A stretch of 64,000 nucleotides of DNA from Paracoccaceae bacterium (GCA_016778765.1 JADHOV010000009.1:23952-87951), one strand, 5' to 3'; shown: positions 9,596 through 19,672, counted from the first letter of the stretch. Notes: a model not told the origin generated them from the sequence alone. Numbers and translations are program-made.

Positions 9596-9884
9596 TTTAA
9601 GAGCCAGCGCGTGGATGGGCCTTGATGCCTATACCTTCAATCTGTGACTATTTTTGGATCAGGCGGGGCTATCAAACGCGGATCAAAGCGGTCATGCTCA
9701 CGCGGTTTAAAGGATCCGCAAAAGGGCTGCTTTTGACGTCAAAGTTTAAAGATAAAAGATTCGTTTTTGCCGTTCAAACAACATTGGGCGCTCTGATGCG
9801 CCCGTGAAACTTGCGAGAGAGAGAATATTTTCAGGGTCTTTTGAAAAAAAAAGCCAAAAAAATCGGTAAAAACTGGGTCTAGAG

Positions 9885-9903
9885 CCGCGCCAAAACGGCG
9901 CGG
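9885..9903 (+). terminator. GC-rich hairpin, possible ilvE terminator or petA leader element
   Basis: CCGCGCC-AAAAC-GGCGCGG, a perfect 7-bp stem followed by only TTTC. The stem is strong but the U-tract is short, so it may be a weak terminator or a structured petA leader. Confidence 0.45.
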
Positions 9904-9935
9904 TTTCAAGAGTGTGCTGGACGAAGTCCTTAAGC

Positions 9936-9951
9936 GGGGCTAAATAGCCCC
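9936..9951 (+). promoter_or_regulatory. Hairpin in the petA leader
   Basis: GGGGCTAAATAGCCCC, a near-continuous palindrome with an AA turn, 75 bases before the petA start and 32 bases after the previous hairpin. It could be a protein-binding palindrome or mRNA 5' structure. Confidence 0.35.
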
Positions 9952-10026
9952 ATGAAAAGAACAGAGGCCTCGTATTGGTCTCGCGTTGTTAGAACGATCA
10001 TTTAGACGAAGAATGGAGTTTACCTC

Positions 10027-10587
10027 GTGTCACATGCAGAAGATCACGAAGGCACCCGGAGAGATTTTCTCTACTATGCCACAGCAGGCGCCGGCGCCAT
10101 AACAGCAGGCGCAGCGGTTTGGCCTTTGGTCAACCAGATGAACCCCTCTGCCGATGTGAAGGCCCTGTCTTCGATTCGTGTGGATATTTCAGAGATCGAA
10201 CCGGGCACGCAGCTGACTGTAAAATGGCTAGGTAAGCCGGTCTTTATCCGCCGTCGGACGGAAGATGAAATTTCAGAAGCGCGCGGCGTCGCCATGGATG
10301 ATTTAATCGATTTGTCAGCGCGCAACAACAACGCGCCTGAGTTAGATGCAGCCGATGAAAACCGTGCGCTTGACGAGACTGGCGAATGGTTGGTGATGAT
10401 GGGCGTGTGCACGCATCTGGGCTGTGTGCCTTTGGGCGATGGCGCTGGCGATTTCCACGGCTGGTTCTGCCCCTGTCATGGATCGCATTACGATACATCT
10501 GGTCGCATTCGCAAAGGCCCAGCTCCGGAGAATTTACCGGTGCCCGTGGCCGCTTTTGTCGACGATACTACAATCAAATTGGGTTAA
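10027..10587 (+). CDS. petA: Ubiquinol-cytochrome c reductase Rieske iron-sulfur subunit
   Basis: 186 aa. This subunit accepts electrons from ubiquinol at the Qo site of the bc1 complex. The N-terminal twin-arginine region [15 protein letters not shown] doubles as its membrane anchor. The 2Fe-2S cluster boxes are CTHLGC (C128, H130, C133) and CPCHG (C148, C150, H151), with C133-C150 expected as the disulfide. The GTG start follows GGAG at proper spacing. It is the first gene of petABC, 12 bases before petB. Confidence 0.98.
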   Translation: MSHAEDHEGTRRDFLYYATAGAGAITAGAAVWPLVNQMNPSADVKALSSIRVDISEIEPGTQLTVKWLGKPVFIRRRTEDEISEARGVAMDDLIDLSARNNNAPELDAADENRALDETGEWLVMMGVCTHLGCVPLGDGAGDFHGWFCPCHGSHYDTSGRIRKGPAPENLPVPVAAFVDDTTIKLG

Positions 10588-10599
10588 GGAGTTATTGTA

Positions 10600-11925
10600 A
10601 TGGCTGGAATCCCTCACGACCATTTTGAACCGAAAACATCTGGCCAGAAATGGCTTCACAGCCGCTTGCCAGTTGTTGGCTTGCTCTATGATACATTGAT
10701 GCTTCCAACGCCGAAAAACCTCAATTGGATGTGGATCTGGGGCATTGTGCTGACCTTTTGTTTGGCGCTGCAAATTATCACCGGTATCGTTTTGGTAATG
10801 CATTACACCCCGCATGTAGATATGGCTTTTGCTTCTATCGAACATATTATGCGCAATGTGAACGGTGGGCATATGATCCGGTATCTGCACATGAACGGTG
10901 CATCTTTGTTCTTTATTGCGGTTTACGCGCATATTTTCCGTGGCCTTTATTATGGCTCTTACAAAGCGCCGCGCGAAGTCACGTGGATCATCGGCATGTT
11001 GATCTATCTGTTAATGATGGGCACAGCGTTCATGGGCTATGTTTTGCCTTGGGGCCAAATGTCGTTCTGGGGCGCAACCGTTATTACAGGTCTGTTCGGC
11101 GCTATCCCATTTATCGGAGAGCCCATCCAAACATTGCTGCTTGGTGGCCCAGCGGTCGATAATGCGACACTGAACCGGTTTTTCAGCCTGCATTATCTAT
11201 TTCCCTTCTTGATTGCAGGTTTGGTGATCGTGCATATTTGGGCATTCCACACGACCGGGAATAACAACCCAACGGGGGTGGAAGTGCGCCGCGGCTCAAA
11301 AGCCGAAGCCGAGAAAGACACCGTGCCCTTTTGGCCCTATTTTGTGATCAAAGATTTGTTCGCCTTAGCGGTTTTACTGGCCGTGTTCTTTGCGATCGTA
11401 GGGTTCATGCCAAATTACCTGGGCCATCCGGATAATTATATTGAAGCAAACGCGTTGGCGACTCCGGCACATATTGTACCAGAATGGTATTTCTTACCCT
11501 TCTACGCTATTTTGCGCGCCTTCACATCGGAAGTTTGGGTTGTTCAATTGGCCAGCTTCGTAACGGGCGGGATCATCGACGCGAAATTCTTCGGCGTCTT
11601 GGCGATGTTTGGGGCGATTGCTGTTATGGCCTTGGCGCCTTGGCTTGATACATCATCGGTACGCTCTGCGCGCTACCGCCCCATTTTGAAATGGTGGTTT
11701 GCACTCTTAGTGGTGGATTTCTTCGTGCTAATGTGGCTGGGGGCAATGCCTGCAGAAGAGCCCTATGCAACCTTCTCACTGATTGCGTCTGCCTATTGGT
11801 TTGCCTATTTCTTGGTCATTCTGCCGCTGCTTGGTGTGTTAGAAAAACCATTGCCTGTGCCCGAAACCATTGAAGATGATTTTGACGCGCATTACGGCTC
11901 GAAAAACGCCACTCCGGCTGAATAA
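10600..11925 (+). CDS. petB: Cytochrome b subunit of bc1 complex
   Basis: 441-aa integral membrane protein with eight predicted helices holding hemes bL and bH. Seen: the Qo-site phrase [33 protein letters not shown], and [12 protein letters not shown] with paired heme-ligand His in helices B and D (for example HLHxx and HIWAFH regions). Length matches alphaproteobacterial PetB. The start ATG follows AAGGAG. Confidence 0.98.
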   Translation: MAGIPHDHFEPKTSGQKWLHSRLPVVGLLYDTLMLPTPKNLNWMWIWGIVLTFCLALQIITGIVLVMHYTPHVDMAFASIEHIMRNVNGGHMIRYLHMNGASLFFIAVYAHIFRGLYYGSYKAPREVTWIIGMLIYLLMMGTAFMGYVLPWGQMSFWGATVITGLFGAIPFIGEPIQTLLLGGPAVDNATLNRFFSLHYLFPFLIAGLVIVHIWAFHTTGNNNPTGVEVRRGSKAEAEKDTVPFWPYFVIKDLFALAVLLAVFFAIVGFMPNYLGHPDNYIEANALATPAHIVPEWYFLPFYAILRAFTSEVWVVQLASFVTGGIIDAKFFGVLAMFGAIAVMALAPWLDTSSVRSARYRPILKWWFALLVVDFFVLMWLGAMPAEEPYATFSLIASAYWFAYFLVILPLLGVLEKPLPVPETIEDDFDAHYGSKNATPAE

Positions 11926-11943
11926 GTAAAGGGACAGAAAGCA

Positions 11944-12732
11944 ATGTTAAGAAACCTGACGATCACGGCCGTCACTGCCCTTGCATTTACCGCATCCGCT
12001 GCGTTTGCAGCCGGCGGTGGTGAACAGCATATCGAAGATTATGCGTTTTCTTTTGAAGGGCCATTCGGCAAGTTTGACCAAAACCAGCTGCAACGCGGTT
12101 TAAAGGTCTATACAGAAGTCTGTGCGGCCTGTCATGGCCTGCGCTATGTGCCTATTCGCACATTGGCGGATGAGGGTGGGCCACATTTCAAGGCGGATCA
12201 AGTGCGCGCCTATGCGACCAATTTCGAAGTTTATGATGCGGATCTGGAAGATTACCGCGAGGCCAAGCCAACCGATCATTTTCCTGCAAATGATGGCGCT
12301 GGCGCCCCCGATCTTTCTTTGATGGCTAAGGCGCGGGCGGGATTCCACGGCCCATATGGCACAGGTATCAGCCAGCTGATCAACGGTATGGGTGGCCCGG
12401 AATATATCGCGTCATTGCTCACCGGATATACTGGTGAAGAAAAGGAGGAAGCGGGCGTAACGCTGTATGAGAATACCGCATTTCCAGGGGGCTGGATCAG
12501 TATGGCCCCGCCTTTATATGGCGAGGATGTTGAATATGATGACGGGCATGCCAATGATATTGAGCACGAAGCGATGGATGTTGCAGCCTTCCTGATGTGG
12601 ACAGCCGAGCCAAAGATGATGGCGCGTCAGCACGCCGGATTTGTGGGTGTTTTGATGCTTAGCCTTTTGGCGGCACTTCTCTATCTGACCAATAAGCGCA
12701 TTTGGGCGCCCATTAAAAAGAAAAGCGCATAG
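11944..12732 (+). CDS. petC: Cytochrome c1 subunit of bc1 complex
   Basis: 262 aa. A cleavable signal peptide (hydrophobic stretch to about residue 22, ...ASAAFA) exports it. The heme c site is C60-A-A-C-H64. The C-terminal helix [17 protein letters not shown] anchors the domain on the periplasmic face. The Met ligand probably lies in the second half, near the ISMAPP motif. It passes electrons from the Rieske subunit to soluble cytochrome c. Last gene of the operon, followed 40 bases later by a strong terminator. Confidence 0.97.
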   Translation: MLRNLTITAVTALAFTASAAFAAGGGEQHIEDYAFSFEGPFGKFDQNQLQRGLKVYTEVCAACHGLRYVPIRTLADEGGPHFKADQVRAYATNFEVYDADLEDYREAKPTDHFPANDGAGAPDLSLMAKARAGFHGPYGTGISQLINGMGGPEYIASLLTGYTGEEKEEAGVTLYENTAFPGGWISMAPPLYGEDVEYDDGHANDIEHEAMDVAAFLMWTAEPKMMARQHAGFVGVLMLSLLAALLYLTNKRIWAPIKKKSA

Positions 12733-12772
12733 GCGTAACCGTTAAATTAAACCTTACGCTGCAAAGTAATAG

Positions 12773-12797
12773 GCCCGCCAGTTTTGGCGGGCTTTTT
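12773..12797 (+). terminator. Rho-independent terminator of petABC
   Basis: GCCCGCCA-GTTT-TGGCGGGC: perfect 8-bp stem, 4-base loop, then TTTTTAT. Textbook intrinsic terminator 40 bases after the petC stop. Confidence 0.9.
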
Positions 12798-12859
12798 ATA
12801 TTCTGCTGCGCCCGGTTGCTTTGGGCTTCTGATCAGGGCCCGTTGGGGCTTTGGATCCC

Positions 12860-14107
12860 CTAGCCGATTGGCAGGATGGGGGCGGGTCGTGACGGTTTAG
12901 ACCACCATAAGAAAAACCCTGCGATTGCCATATTCAGCAAGTTCCAAACGATACCATTTATAAAGGCCAGCTCATATGAGCCCGTTTTGACATAGATCCA
13001 GCCTGACATCCAACCGCCCAGAGCCATCCCCAAGATTGTTGTCATCAACACAAACCCAACCCGGCTACCGGCTTCACGGCCGGGTAAATATTCGCGCACA
13101 ATCAAGGCGTAGCTGGGCACAATACCGCCCTGCGCCAGACCAAACATCAAAGACACGGCATAAAGCGACATCATCGAATTTGATGGCAGATAGAAGATCA
13201 GCCCCAAACATTGTAAAACCGAGCCGATTAAAAGCGTTTTCACCCCGCCCAAACGATCCGCCAGAACCCCCGAGATCACCCGCGACACCACGCCGCCCAA
13301 AAGCATTAAGGATAACATTTCAGCGCCGACCACGGCGCCAAATCCCAGATCCACGCAATAGGCCACGATGTGGACCTGCGGCATCGACATCGCCACGCAA
13401 CATGCGATACCCGCAATCCCCAATAATGCAGTGACGCGGTTCGAGGACATTGTGGTCATCGCCAATCTTTCGCGCGAAATATGATCCGCATGGGCGCTGC
13501 TTTCCGCGTTGAGCTTCGCTTTCAACCACAGCGCCAAAGGCATCATGATTGCCAAAGAAAGGCCTGCCAAAACCACGTAAGTGCTTCGCCAGCCCTGCAA
13601 TTCGATCACATCTTTGAGCACCCATGGCCAAAGCGCCCCCGAAAAATAATTGCCACTTGCGGCCAGCGCCACTGCGATGCCTCGCCGCTTTAAAAACCAG
13701 TGTGACACATCGGCAATCAATGGTCCGAATGTCGCAGCATTGCCGAGCCCAATCAAAAATTGACAGCCGCTTATCACTGCGATAGAGGGCGCTGAGGCCG
13801 CCCCCGCAAGCCCGATCGCATTGAGCACAGCGGCCGCTATAAGAACCCGAACGATCCCATAACGATCCACAAATCCACCGATAATGAAATTGCCAAAGGC
13901 AAACCCGATCATGGTAAGCGTATAGGGAAGCGCGGCATCCGCACGATCAATGTGAAATTCGCTTTGTATCGCGGGCATCACCACAATAATAAGCCACATT
14001 CCTACATTTCCAATCGTAGCGATCGCTAATGTGACGCTCAGACGGAACCAAGAATATTTGCTATCATGCTGTATCATGTAAAGGCTTTGGCCGGTGCATT
14101 TGGCCAA
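12860..14107 (-). CDS. Major facilitator superfamily transporter
   Basis: 415-aa membrane protein with about 12 hydrophobic segments. MFS signatures are seen in GGFVDRYGIVRVLI (loop 2-3) and in the equivalent second-half loop SGVLADRLGGVKTLLIG. The overall pattern (MPAIQSEFHIDRADAALPYTL...) is like the oxalate/monocarboxylate-type carriers; the substrate cannot be read. A second Met 10 residues in (MIQHDSKYSW) is an equally good start, as neither has a clear ribosome site. It lies 15 bases downstream of the DUF3726 gene and is last in a three-gene unit. Confidence 0.85.
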   Translation of the reverse strand: MAKCTGQSLYMIQHDSKYSWFRLSVTLAIATIGNVGMWLIIVVMPAIQSEFHIDRADAALPYTLTMIGFAFGNFIIGGFVDRYGIVRVLIAAAVLNAIGLAGAASAPSIAVISGCQFLIGLGNAATFGPLIADVSHWFLKRRGIAVALAASGNYFSGALWPWVLKDVIELQGWRSTYVVLAGLSLAIMMPLALWLKAKLNAESSAHADHISRERLAMTTMSSNRVTALLGIAGIACCVAMSMPQVHIVAYCVDLGFGAVVGAEMLSLMLLGGVVSRVISGVLADRLGGVKTLLIGSVLQCLGLIFYLPSNSMMSLYAVSLMFGLAQGGIVPSYALIVREYLPGREAGSRVGFVLMTTILGMALGGWMSGWIYVKTGSYELAFINGIVWNLLNMAIAGFFLWWSKPSRPAPILPIG

Positions 14108-14122
14108 AGCCGGTCAGTTGGC

Positions 14123-14701
14123 CTAATCATTGTCATTCAGCCCGGCACCTGCGCCGGCCAATCTGCTGGCTTCGGTTGCTGGTGCATAGGTTTTTTCTGC
14201 CAGTCGCTCTAGGGCGCGATAACATTCTTTTGAAATCTGCGCGCGTGAGGATTTTTGGAAAGTCTCTCCAAAGCCGGCTTCACCCGTTTCTATCCTTACC
14301 TCGATTGGGCCCGCGGCGTGAATTTGGTCAATTTTCGTATAGATCAAATCTGATTTTGAAAGATATAAACTGACGCCATCCCAAACGATATGCAGCCAAA
14401 TATCGGTATCGGCCAGCGATAAAGCCGCGAAGGGAATTAAAAGCGCTGGGGCGTGCATCGGCTGCGAAGACTGCCAATTTTGCTGCGCCCACGCCCCATC
14501 GCTTAAAGCGGGCCCAATATAAAGCGGGTTGGTTTTGGGCGGCTGGCCCAAAGCTTGGCATAGCGATTCTGCTCCGTTTAACCCGTGCTCGCATAAATAC
14601 CGGGCGGCCATACCAGCTTCTTCTGCGATCCCCCAGGGCACTCCGCTGCCGCGGGCCGCTTTGCGTGCTAAGGCTTGAAACTCATTTAACGAATAGCTCA
14701 T
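14123..14701 (-). CDS. DUF3726 family protein, function unknown
   Basis: 192 aa from the ATG at 14701, whose ATGA overlaps the stop of the 566-aa gene; an upstream in-frame codon would run into that gene. The N-terminus MSYSLNEFQALARKAARGSG and GIAEEAGMAARYLCEHGLNG match what I remember of DUF3726. No catalytic motif, signal or membrane segment is apparent. Tight coupling to the 566-aa orphan suggests a shared complex or pathway. Confidence 0.75.
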   Translation of the reverse strand: MSYSLNEFQALARKAARGSGVPWGIAEEAGMAARYLCEHGLNGAESLCQALGQPPKTNPLYIGPALSDGAWAQQNWQSSQPMHAPALLIPFAALSLADTDIWLHIVWDGVSLYLSKSDLIYTKIDQIHAAGPIEVRIETGEAGFGETFQKSSRAQISKECYRALERLAEKTYAPATEASRLAGAGAGLNDND

Positions 14702-16398
14702 TCGGCGGCGCTGAGGGGCGGGTAGGTCCAATGATCCGGGTCTGATTGTGCCAGCTCATGTGGAAACGGGGCCATCCGGAACATATTGATCCGCACCCAG
14801 CGATCGGAACGCGGGTCAAAATGCGTTGCGCCGAAAAATGACAGCTTTGCCCGCAACAGGTCAATGGGCAGCATTTCGGCATCAATCGTATTGTCGCGGA
14901 TTTCCGCATAGTCACAGCGCGCCGCCAGCTGGCACCGCCTCACGCTATGGCGATGCTCGGGATGCGCCATTAAGAACTCTGCCACCTGTGCGGTGTCTGG
15001 CATGCTATCCAGATCTTTATAAAGCCGCGCGGCATCGCGGCCCGGTTGCAGCGGTTGCTCAAATTCGGCGATATCTTCATCGAAACGTTCGCCCAGACGC
15101 GGCTCGAGCTTTTCACAAGAGACGTACCAGGCGCGCGAATTGGGTTGTTTTTGTGCCCAGTCGATTTCCAGCGCCCAGTCATAAATCATTTCGCAAAGCG
15201 CTTTTAGGCGCCCAATTGACATGGTGCCATCGATCCGAAACCCTGTGAGCTCATCTGCAGTCATGCAGCTGCTAAGCCCATCGATCAGATCTCCATAAGG
15301 CTCCATCATCAGGCTGATCAGCAATTCTTGGCCATCTTGGCCCAAATTCTTTTGACCCCATATGAAAAGCTGGTTCCAAGGCGCTGGCGTATTGAACTTA
15401 AAATCAGGAATATACGCGATCAAGCGCTCTAAATCTGATCCAAGCTGAGCCAATTTTTGAACTTGTAATGGATGTTCTGAGTGCCAGTCATGGATATTTT
15501 GCAACGCGCGTGGCAGCAGCTCTTGAAACCTATCTATGGCGTCTTGGCTGGCCCATTCTACGCGCCGCACCCGCGCCAAAGCTTCTTCTTTGGCAGCAAT
15601 CCAATTGTTCAAAAGCATCGGGTGGTTGATTAAGAAGGGGGCCATGCCAAGCCCTGTGGAATTGCCAATTCCAAATTTTCTACGCAAGCTTGGATCAAGC
15701 ACAACGGCGCCTTGGCCACCTTGTGCGCGGGCCATATGTTCGACAAGATCCAATGCGAATGCGCGTATCAGAAAGACCGTCAGCATCTCTATTTGAAACG
15801 CGCCCTGACATTCGTCGCGCTCTTTCAGCGTTTCCCGATCCGCCGCACCAAATTTTCCTGATCCATATACCGCGGTGGTGCGCATTAAATATCCCACTTG
15901 ATCGACCAAAGTCGGATCGGGTTGTCGGCCTGCTGCCAAGCGCTGAACCACATGATCCCAAAGCCGGACGGATCGGTTAGCGCGTGAGATGGTCAATTCG
16001 CTTTCTTGCGCGCGGCCTGCCTCTTGCAGTGGAATATTTTGGCGCAAGCGCGCTATGTCTTGCGTGGAGGGCACACCGTCAAACAGCGTAAACGTGGCGT
16101 CCCATTCTGTTGCAATCACCCGGTCTGAACGTTTTTCAGGCGCCAAATCATTTGCAAAGGCCACCAATGAATAGGTGTTTTTTGGCCCATGGGCGCTATA
16201 AACCGCAACGCCAACGCCCTGTTTATCAATATCGAATAAAGCTGTCTCAAAGCGCCAATTCTGTGACTTCAAGCGCCTCAACAACACCCGCATAAATGAT
16301 AGGCGATGTTGATGAAAACAGCCCATGCGGGTAAGGCGCATTACCTCTGAGGCAGGGCGCGGAGCTATCGTTTCAAGCGATATATCTTGGTTTTGCAT
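14698..16398 (-). CDS. Uncharacterised 566-aa soluble protein
   Basis: I do not recognise this protein. It has no signal peptide or membrane segment and a mixed charged composition with Trp-rich stretches. Distinct patches are TRMGCFHQHRLSFMRVLL near the N-terminus, VYGSGKFGAADRETLKERDE, GNSTGLGMAPFLINHPMLLN and, near the C-terminus, FGATHFDPRSDRWVRINMFR. Such conserved-looking Gly/His/Asn phrases suggest an enzyme or ligand-binding fold. It is first in an operon with DUF3726 (4-base overlap) and an MFS carrier (15-base gap), so a small-molecule pathway is plausible. Confidence 0.85.
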   Translation of the reverse strand: MQNQDISLETIAPRPASEVMRLTRMGCFHQHRLSFMRVLLRRLKSQNWRFETALFDIDKQGVGVAVYSAHGPKNTYSLVAFANDLAPEKRSDRVIATEWDATFTLFDGVPSTQDIARLRQNIPLQEAGRAQESELTISRANRSVRLWDHVVQRLAAGRQPDPTLVDQVGYLMRTTAVYGSGKFGAADRETLKERDECQGAFQIEMLTVFLIRAFALDLVEHMARAQGGQGAVVLDPSLRRKFGIGNSTGLGMAPFLINHPMLLNNWIAAKEEALARVRRVEWASQDAIDRFQELLPRALQNIHDWHSEHPLQVQKLAQLGSDLERLIAYIPDFKFNTPAPWNQLFIWGQKNLGQDGQELLISLMMEPYGDLIDGLSSCMTADELTGFRIDGTMSIGRLKALCEMIYDWALEIDWAQKQPNSRAWYVSCEKLEPRLGERFDEDIAEFEQPLQPGRDAARLYKDLDSMPDTAQVAEFLMAHPEHRHSVRRCQLAARCDYAEIRDNTIDAEMLPIDLLRAKLSFFGATHFDPRSDRWVRINMFRMAPFPHELAQSDPDHWTYPPLSAAE

Positions 16399-16497
16399 GG
16401 CGATTGACTTGCTCTATACAGAAAAATATGAACTGAAACAGCTTACGCAAAAACAAAACGATAATAAAGAATAATTCTCGTTGCGGCCTGCGTGATT

Positions 16498-19098
16498 TCA
16501 ACGCGCCTTTTGGGCGATCGAAGCGGCCAATTCTGATTGGGTTTTGTTCCAAATCACCCCGATGTTTTTGATGAGATGTGACACTTGATCGGCCCTATCA
16601 GATCGTGCAGCCAGCTCGATCATATTAAGCTTTTGATGCAGCGCAACGGCCCCAAGCACGGCCGCTGATCCGGCCGCTCGATGGACCAATTCAATCGTTT
16701 CCTTGGTCAGCTTGCCTTTTGAACCTGCATCGGTTGGTTCGAACAATTTCAACATTTCATCGGTTTCATGGACAAATTGCTGCATCAAATTTTGTAATTT
16801 ATTAGAGCCCAGTTGAGTCAGGATATCTTGGATATGAGGCTGGTCTAAAATTTCAATTTTCCCGCTTGCGTCGCTCTCTGGCAGGGGATCCTGTTTCGGA
16901 GCAGATTGTGGGCAATAGAGCCGAATTTTTTCGAGTAATGTGCGTTTGTCGATCGGTTTGATGATTTTATCATTGATTCCGGCCGCCAAGAATTCATCGA
17001 TTTCGTCGGGCATAGCATGCGCTGTCACGGCAATAATTGGCGTATCTGCAGAGGCGCACCCGCTCGAGCGGATACGCCGTGAGGCTTCTATCCCATCCAT
17101 GACCGGCATGCTGATATCGATAAGAATGAGGTCAAATTTTTGTTTCGCTGCCGCTTCTACGCCGCGTTTGCCGTTTTTTGCTTCGGTGACATGATGCCCC
17201 TCAAGCTTAAGCATTTCCTGCAGGATAAAGCGATTAATCTCATTATCTTCCACCATCAAGATGTTGATTGGGCTGAGATGATTGGCGAACCTCGCCAGAT
17301 TCAACGGCGTTTCCAAAGCTGGCAGATGCGGTTTGAAAGCGATACGGAACAAAAATGTTGAGCCCTCTCCAAAGGCGCTTTCCGCGCTCAGTTGGCCCCC
17401 CATTAAATCAACAAGTCGGCGCACGATGCCAAGCCCTAGGCCGGTACTGGCAGAAAAATCCGCATTGGCTTGGTTCGAGGTTTCAAAATCATCATAAATA
17501 CGGCCAAGCCGATCTGGGGTGATACCGATGCCGGTATCACGCACGCGAAACTCGACGATGATCGCATCCGGGCTTTGCGTCATAATCTCGGTTTCGATTA
17601 AGATTTTTCCATCGCGGGTGAATTGCGTGGCATTGCTGAGCAGATTGAGAAGAATCTGCTGTAATTTCACTTTATCCCCAAGGATATCTGGTGCTGCAGA
17701 ATGCACCCATTGGTGCCGGATTTCATTGCCTTTTTCATCGATTAAAGCGGCATGGCTGGTGATCACTTCCGCAATCAGTTGGTCCAATTGAATAGGATCT
17801 GCCCTAAGCTCGGCTCGTGCTTCATTTACTTTTGAAACGTCGAGTGCATTTTCAATTTGTGCCAAAAGCATTCGCCCCGACGCGTCCATCGTCTCGACAT
17901 AGCGTTTTTGTACAGGGTAAAGATCCGTGTCATTTAACAGTTTCAATGCCCCCAAAAGCCCTTGCAGCGGGTTGCGCATTTCATGACTGTTAGTGGCAAT
18001 GAAGGCGGTTTTTTGCTGCTCGCTTTGCCGCGCAATATTCAACGCATTGATGATATTTTTTTGCTTTGTTTTTTCTTTGGTAAGATCGCGAATAACCAAA
18101 GAGATGCGCGAACGCTCCTCTGGGGCGATTGGCTGAAAGGAGATTTCTGCTGGAAAGGTTTCGCCCGATTTGCGCTGCAGCCACGCTTTGATCCGTTGGG
18201 CATGCTCTGGCGATGCGATAGCGCTTAGGGTAAAGTTTTTCAGTTCTTTGCGATACCGATTTAACAATTTTGGCGGTATAAAGAGATCTTCGATATTACG
18301 CCCTAATGCTTCCTCTTTGGTATATCCGAACAGGGCTTCGGCATTGTTTTTATATTCGATGATAATACCGTCTTTTGAGAGGTTCAGTACGGCATCATGG
18401 GCGTTGGCCGCAAGGCTTTCTGGGCGCATAATTTGTATGTCTTTTTCGACGCTTGGCGTTGCGCGCGCGGCCCTTTGCCGTGCTATTAAAATAGCGGCAA
18501 GACTTATCGAAAACCCTGCTAAGATTGTTAAAAGGGCCAAGCGCACATAGACCCATAGCGTTAGGCCACTCTCTGCCTGTGGTGATGCGATTAAGCTGTT
18601 TGTAGGCGCTTCAGAGATAATTTTAATGGGGGTTTGAAGGTTTCGTAAGTCTTTTACCAAATTTGGAAGCGTCGTTTCAAGCTTTGCATTTGGTTGCTCG
18701 ATAAGAGGCGCATTTTCGGATAGGAACTTTTGAACTTTATTTATATTCAGTTTCAGCCGGTGCGTTCGTGGAAGGTCTTGATAATATTGCGATGCGCTAA
18801 GCAATTCCGATTTGGAGTGAAATGCTTTAAATTCATTTCGCAATTTTTCAAACTCACCGACAGGGTCGCTTGATGCTTGATGCGCGCTTAAGACAAGAAA
18901 TGCATATTGTACGCTGAGCTGCCGGAAGGCCCCTAAATGTTCTTCCGCGGCGGGCTGTCCAAAAAGCTGCGCCTTATGATTCATTTCAAACGTTAAATAT
19001 CCGATAACAGCTAGCGCCAAAGCCAGTAAAGCCACGATACCAACCCGCTGTTTTTTGAGGGATGGATTCCGATCCAAAGATGCTGTCTGACCACCCAT
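16498..19098 (-). CDS. Membrane hybrid histidine kinase, TM-PAS-HisKA-HATPase-REC-Hpt (ArcB/BarA-like)
   Basis: 866 aa. Two membrane helices (about residues 18-38 and 180-205) flank a ~140-residue periplasmic helical sensor. A PAS domain follows (GIIIEYKNNAEALFGYTKEE). The H-box SHEMRNPLQGLLGAL has His372; ATPase boxes are NLLSNATQF, DTGIGI and STGLGLGIV. The receiver acceptor is Asp661 (LILIDISMPVMDG) and the C-terminal Hpt His is His806 (ELVHRAAGSAAVLGA). A full internal His-Asp-His relay means it needs an external response regulator. The LuxR-type regulator starting at 19811, divergent across a 712-base gap, is the obvious candidate. Confidence 0.92.
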   Translation of the reverse strand: MGGQTASLDRNPSLKKQRVGIVALLALALAVIGYLTFEMNHKAQLFGQPAAEEHLGAFRQLSVQYAFLVLSAHQASSDPVGEFEKLRNEFKAFHSKSELLSASQYYQDLPRTHRLKLNINKVQKFLSENAPLIEQPNAKLETTLPNLVKDLRNLQTPIKIISEAPTNSLIASPQAESGLTLWVYVRLALLTILAGFSISLAAILIARQRAARATPSVEKDIQIMRPESLAANAHDAVLNLSKDGIIIEYKNNAEALFGYTKEEALGRNIEDLFIPPKLLNRYRKELKNFTLSAIASPEHAQRIKAWLQRKSGETFPAEISFQPIAPEERSRISLVIRDLTKEKTKQKNIINALNIARQSEQQKTAFIATNSHEMRNPLQGLLGALKLLNDTDLYPVQKRYVETMDASGRMLLAQIENALDVSKVNEARAELRADPIQLDQLIAEVITSHAALIDEKGNEIRHQWVHSAAPDILGDKVKLQQILLNLLSNATQFTRDGKILIETEIMTQSPDAIIVEFRVRDTGIGITPDRLGRIYDDFETSNQANADFSASTGLGLGIVRRLVDLMGGQLSAESAFGEGSTFLFRIAFKPHLPALETPLNLARFANHLSPINILMVEDNEINRFILQEMLKLEGHHVTEAKNGKRGVEAAAKQKFDLILIDISMPVMDGIEASRRIRSSGCASADTPIIAVTAHAMPDEIDEFLAAGINDKIIKPIDKRTLLEKIRLYCPQSAPKQDPLPESDASGKIEILDQPHIQDILTQLGSNKLQNLMQQFVHETDEMLKLFEPTDAGSKGKLTKETIELVHRAAGSAAVLGAVALHQKLNMIELAARSDRADQVSHLIKNIGVIWNKTQSELAASIAQKAR

Positions 19099-19204
19099 TA
19101 CGTATCAACCGGCATAAGGCTTGATCTGGCGCAGCGGTGCCACAAAACTGGGCGGCATTTAAATAAACCTCGCCCCTGCTTTGTTTTATGATGCCCGGCC
19201 ATTA

Positions 19205-19390
19205 TCATTGGGTTGGTCTTGTGAAATATGCATTCGCCGCACAAGATTCAGACTTTTTTCCCCAAGCGATATAAAAAAGCCAATTATCATTGGCCCATTT
19301 TTTGGCTTCGTTTTGTTCAAAAAAATGAACCATTCTACGGTTTAGGTCCTTAATTTGTGTGATCCACCGTTCTCTTTTTACTTTGAGCAC
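19205..19390 (-). CDS. Possible small protein of 61 aa, doubtful
   Basis: GTG-initiated frame encoding a hydrophilic, Trp-rich peptide (MVHFFEQNEAKKWANDNW in the middle). It has no clear ribosome site and no recognised family. The frame lies in the upstream region of the kinase on the same strand, so it could be a leader peptide, a gene remnant or chance. Confidence 0.2.
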   Translation of the reverse strand: MLKVKRERWITQIKDLNRRMVHFFEQNEAKKWANDNWLFYIAWGKKSESCAANAYFTRPTQ

Positions 19391-19486
19391 GATTTGTAAC
19401 TTAAAAAAGCTTCCGTGATAAAACTATCAATAATTATCAAAACATAGCAACTAAAGCATATAGACGTAAAGAAAAACTACACTTTT

Positions 19487-19508
19487 TATACTTTGTGGTA
19501 TATATAAA
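19487..19508 (+). repeat. 22-nt direct repeat, copy 1
   Basis: Begins TATACTTTGTGG and continues TATATATAAA. Copy 2 at 19673-19694 matches 20 of 22 positions (GG to AA in the middle). Start-to-start distance is 186 bases. Confidence 0.8.
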
Positions 19509-19672
19509 TAATAAAATATATACAGACTGGGAATTTTGACAGTATATTGTCTTTCATATTACATATTTGAGTCAGATTTATCTGATCTTGTCCGAGGTCT
19601 CGGGGGATAAGGGTCGCACTTTTTAAATAGTTTCACCTATATGCGCTTTAAAAGACCAATTGTGAATTGTGA

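Larger units (their letters stand above)
9596..10026. other. Intergenic region between ilvE and petA
   Basis: 431 bases without a convincing gene. A 61-codon frame (9622-9807) lacks a ribosome site and resembles nothing I know. It contains A-rich tracts near 9844-9872 and two short perfect hairpins listed separately. The petABC promoter should lie here. Confidence 0.6.

Noticed and set aside
9622..9807. 61-codon frame between ilvE and petA
   Set aside because: No ribosome site and no known family; the region is better explained as operon leader and terminator.
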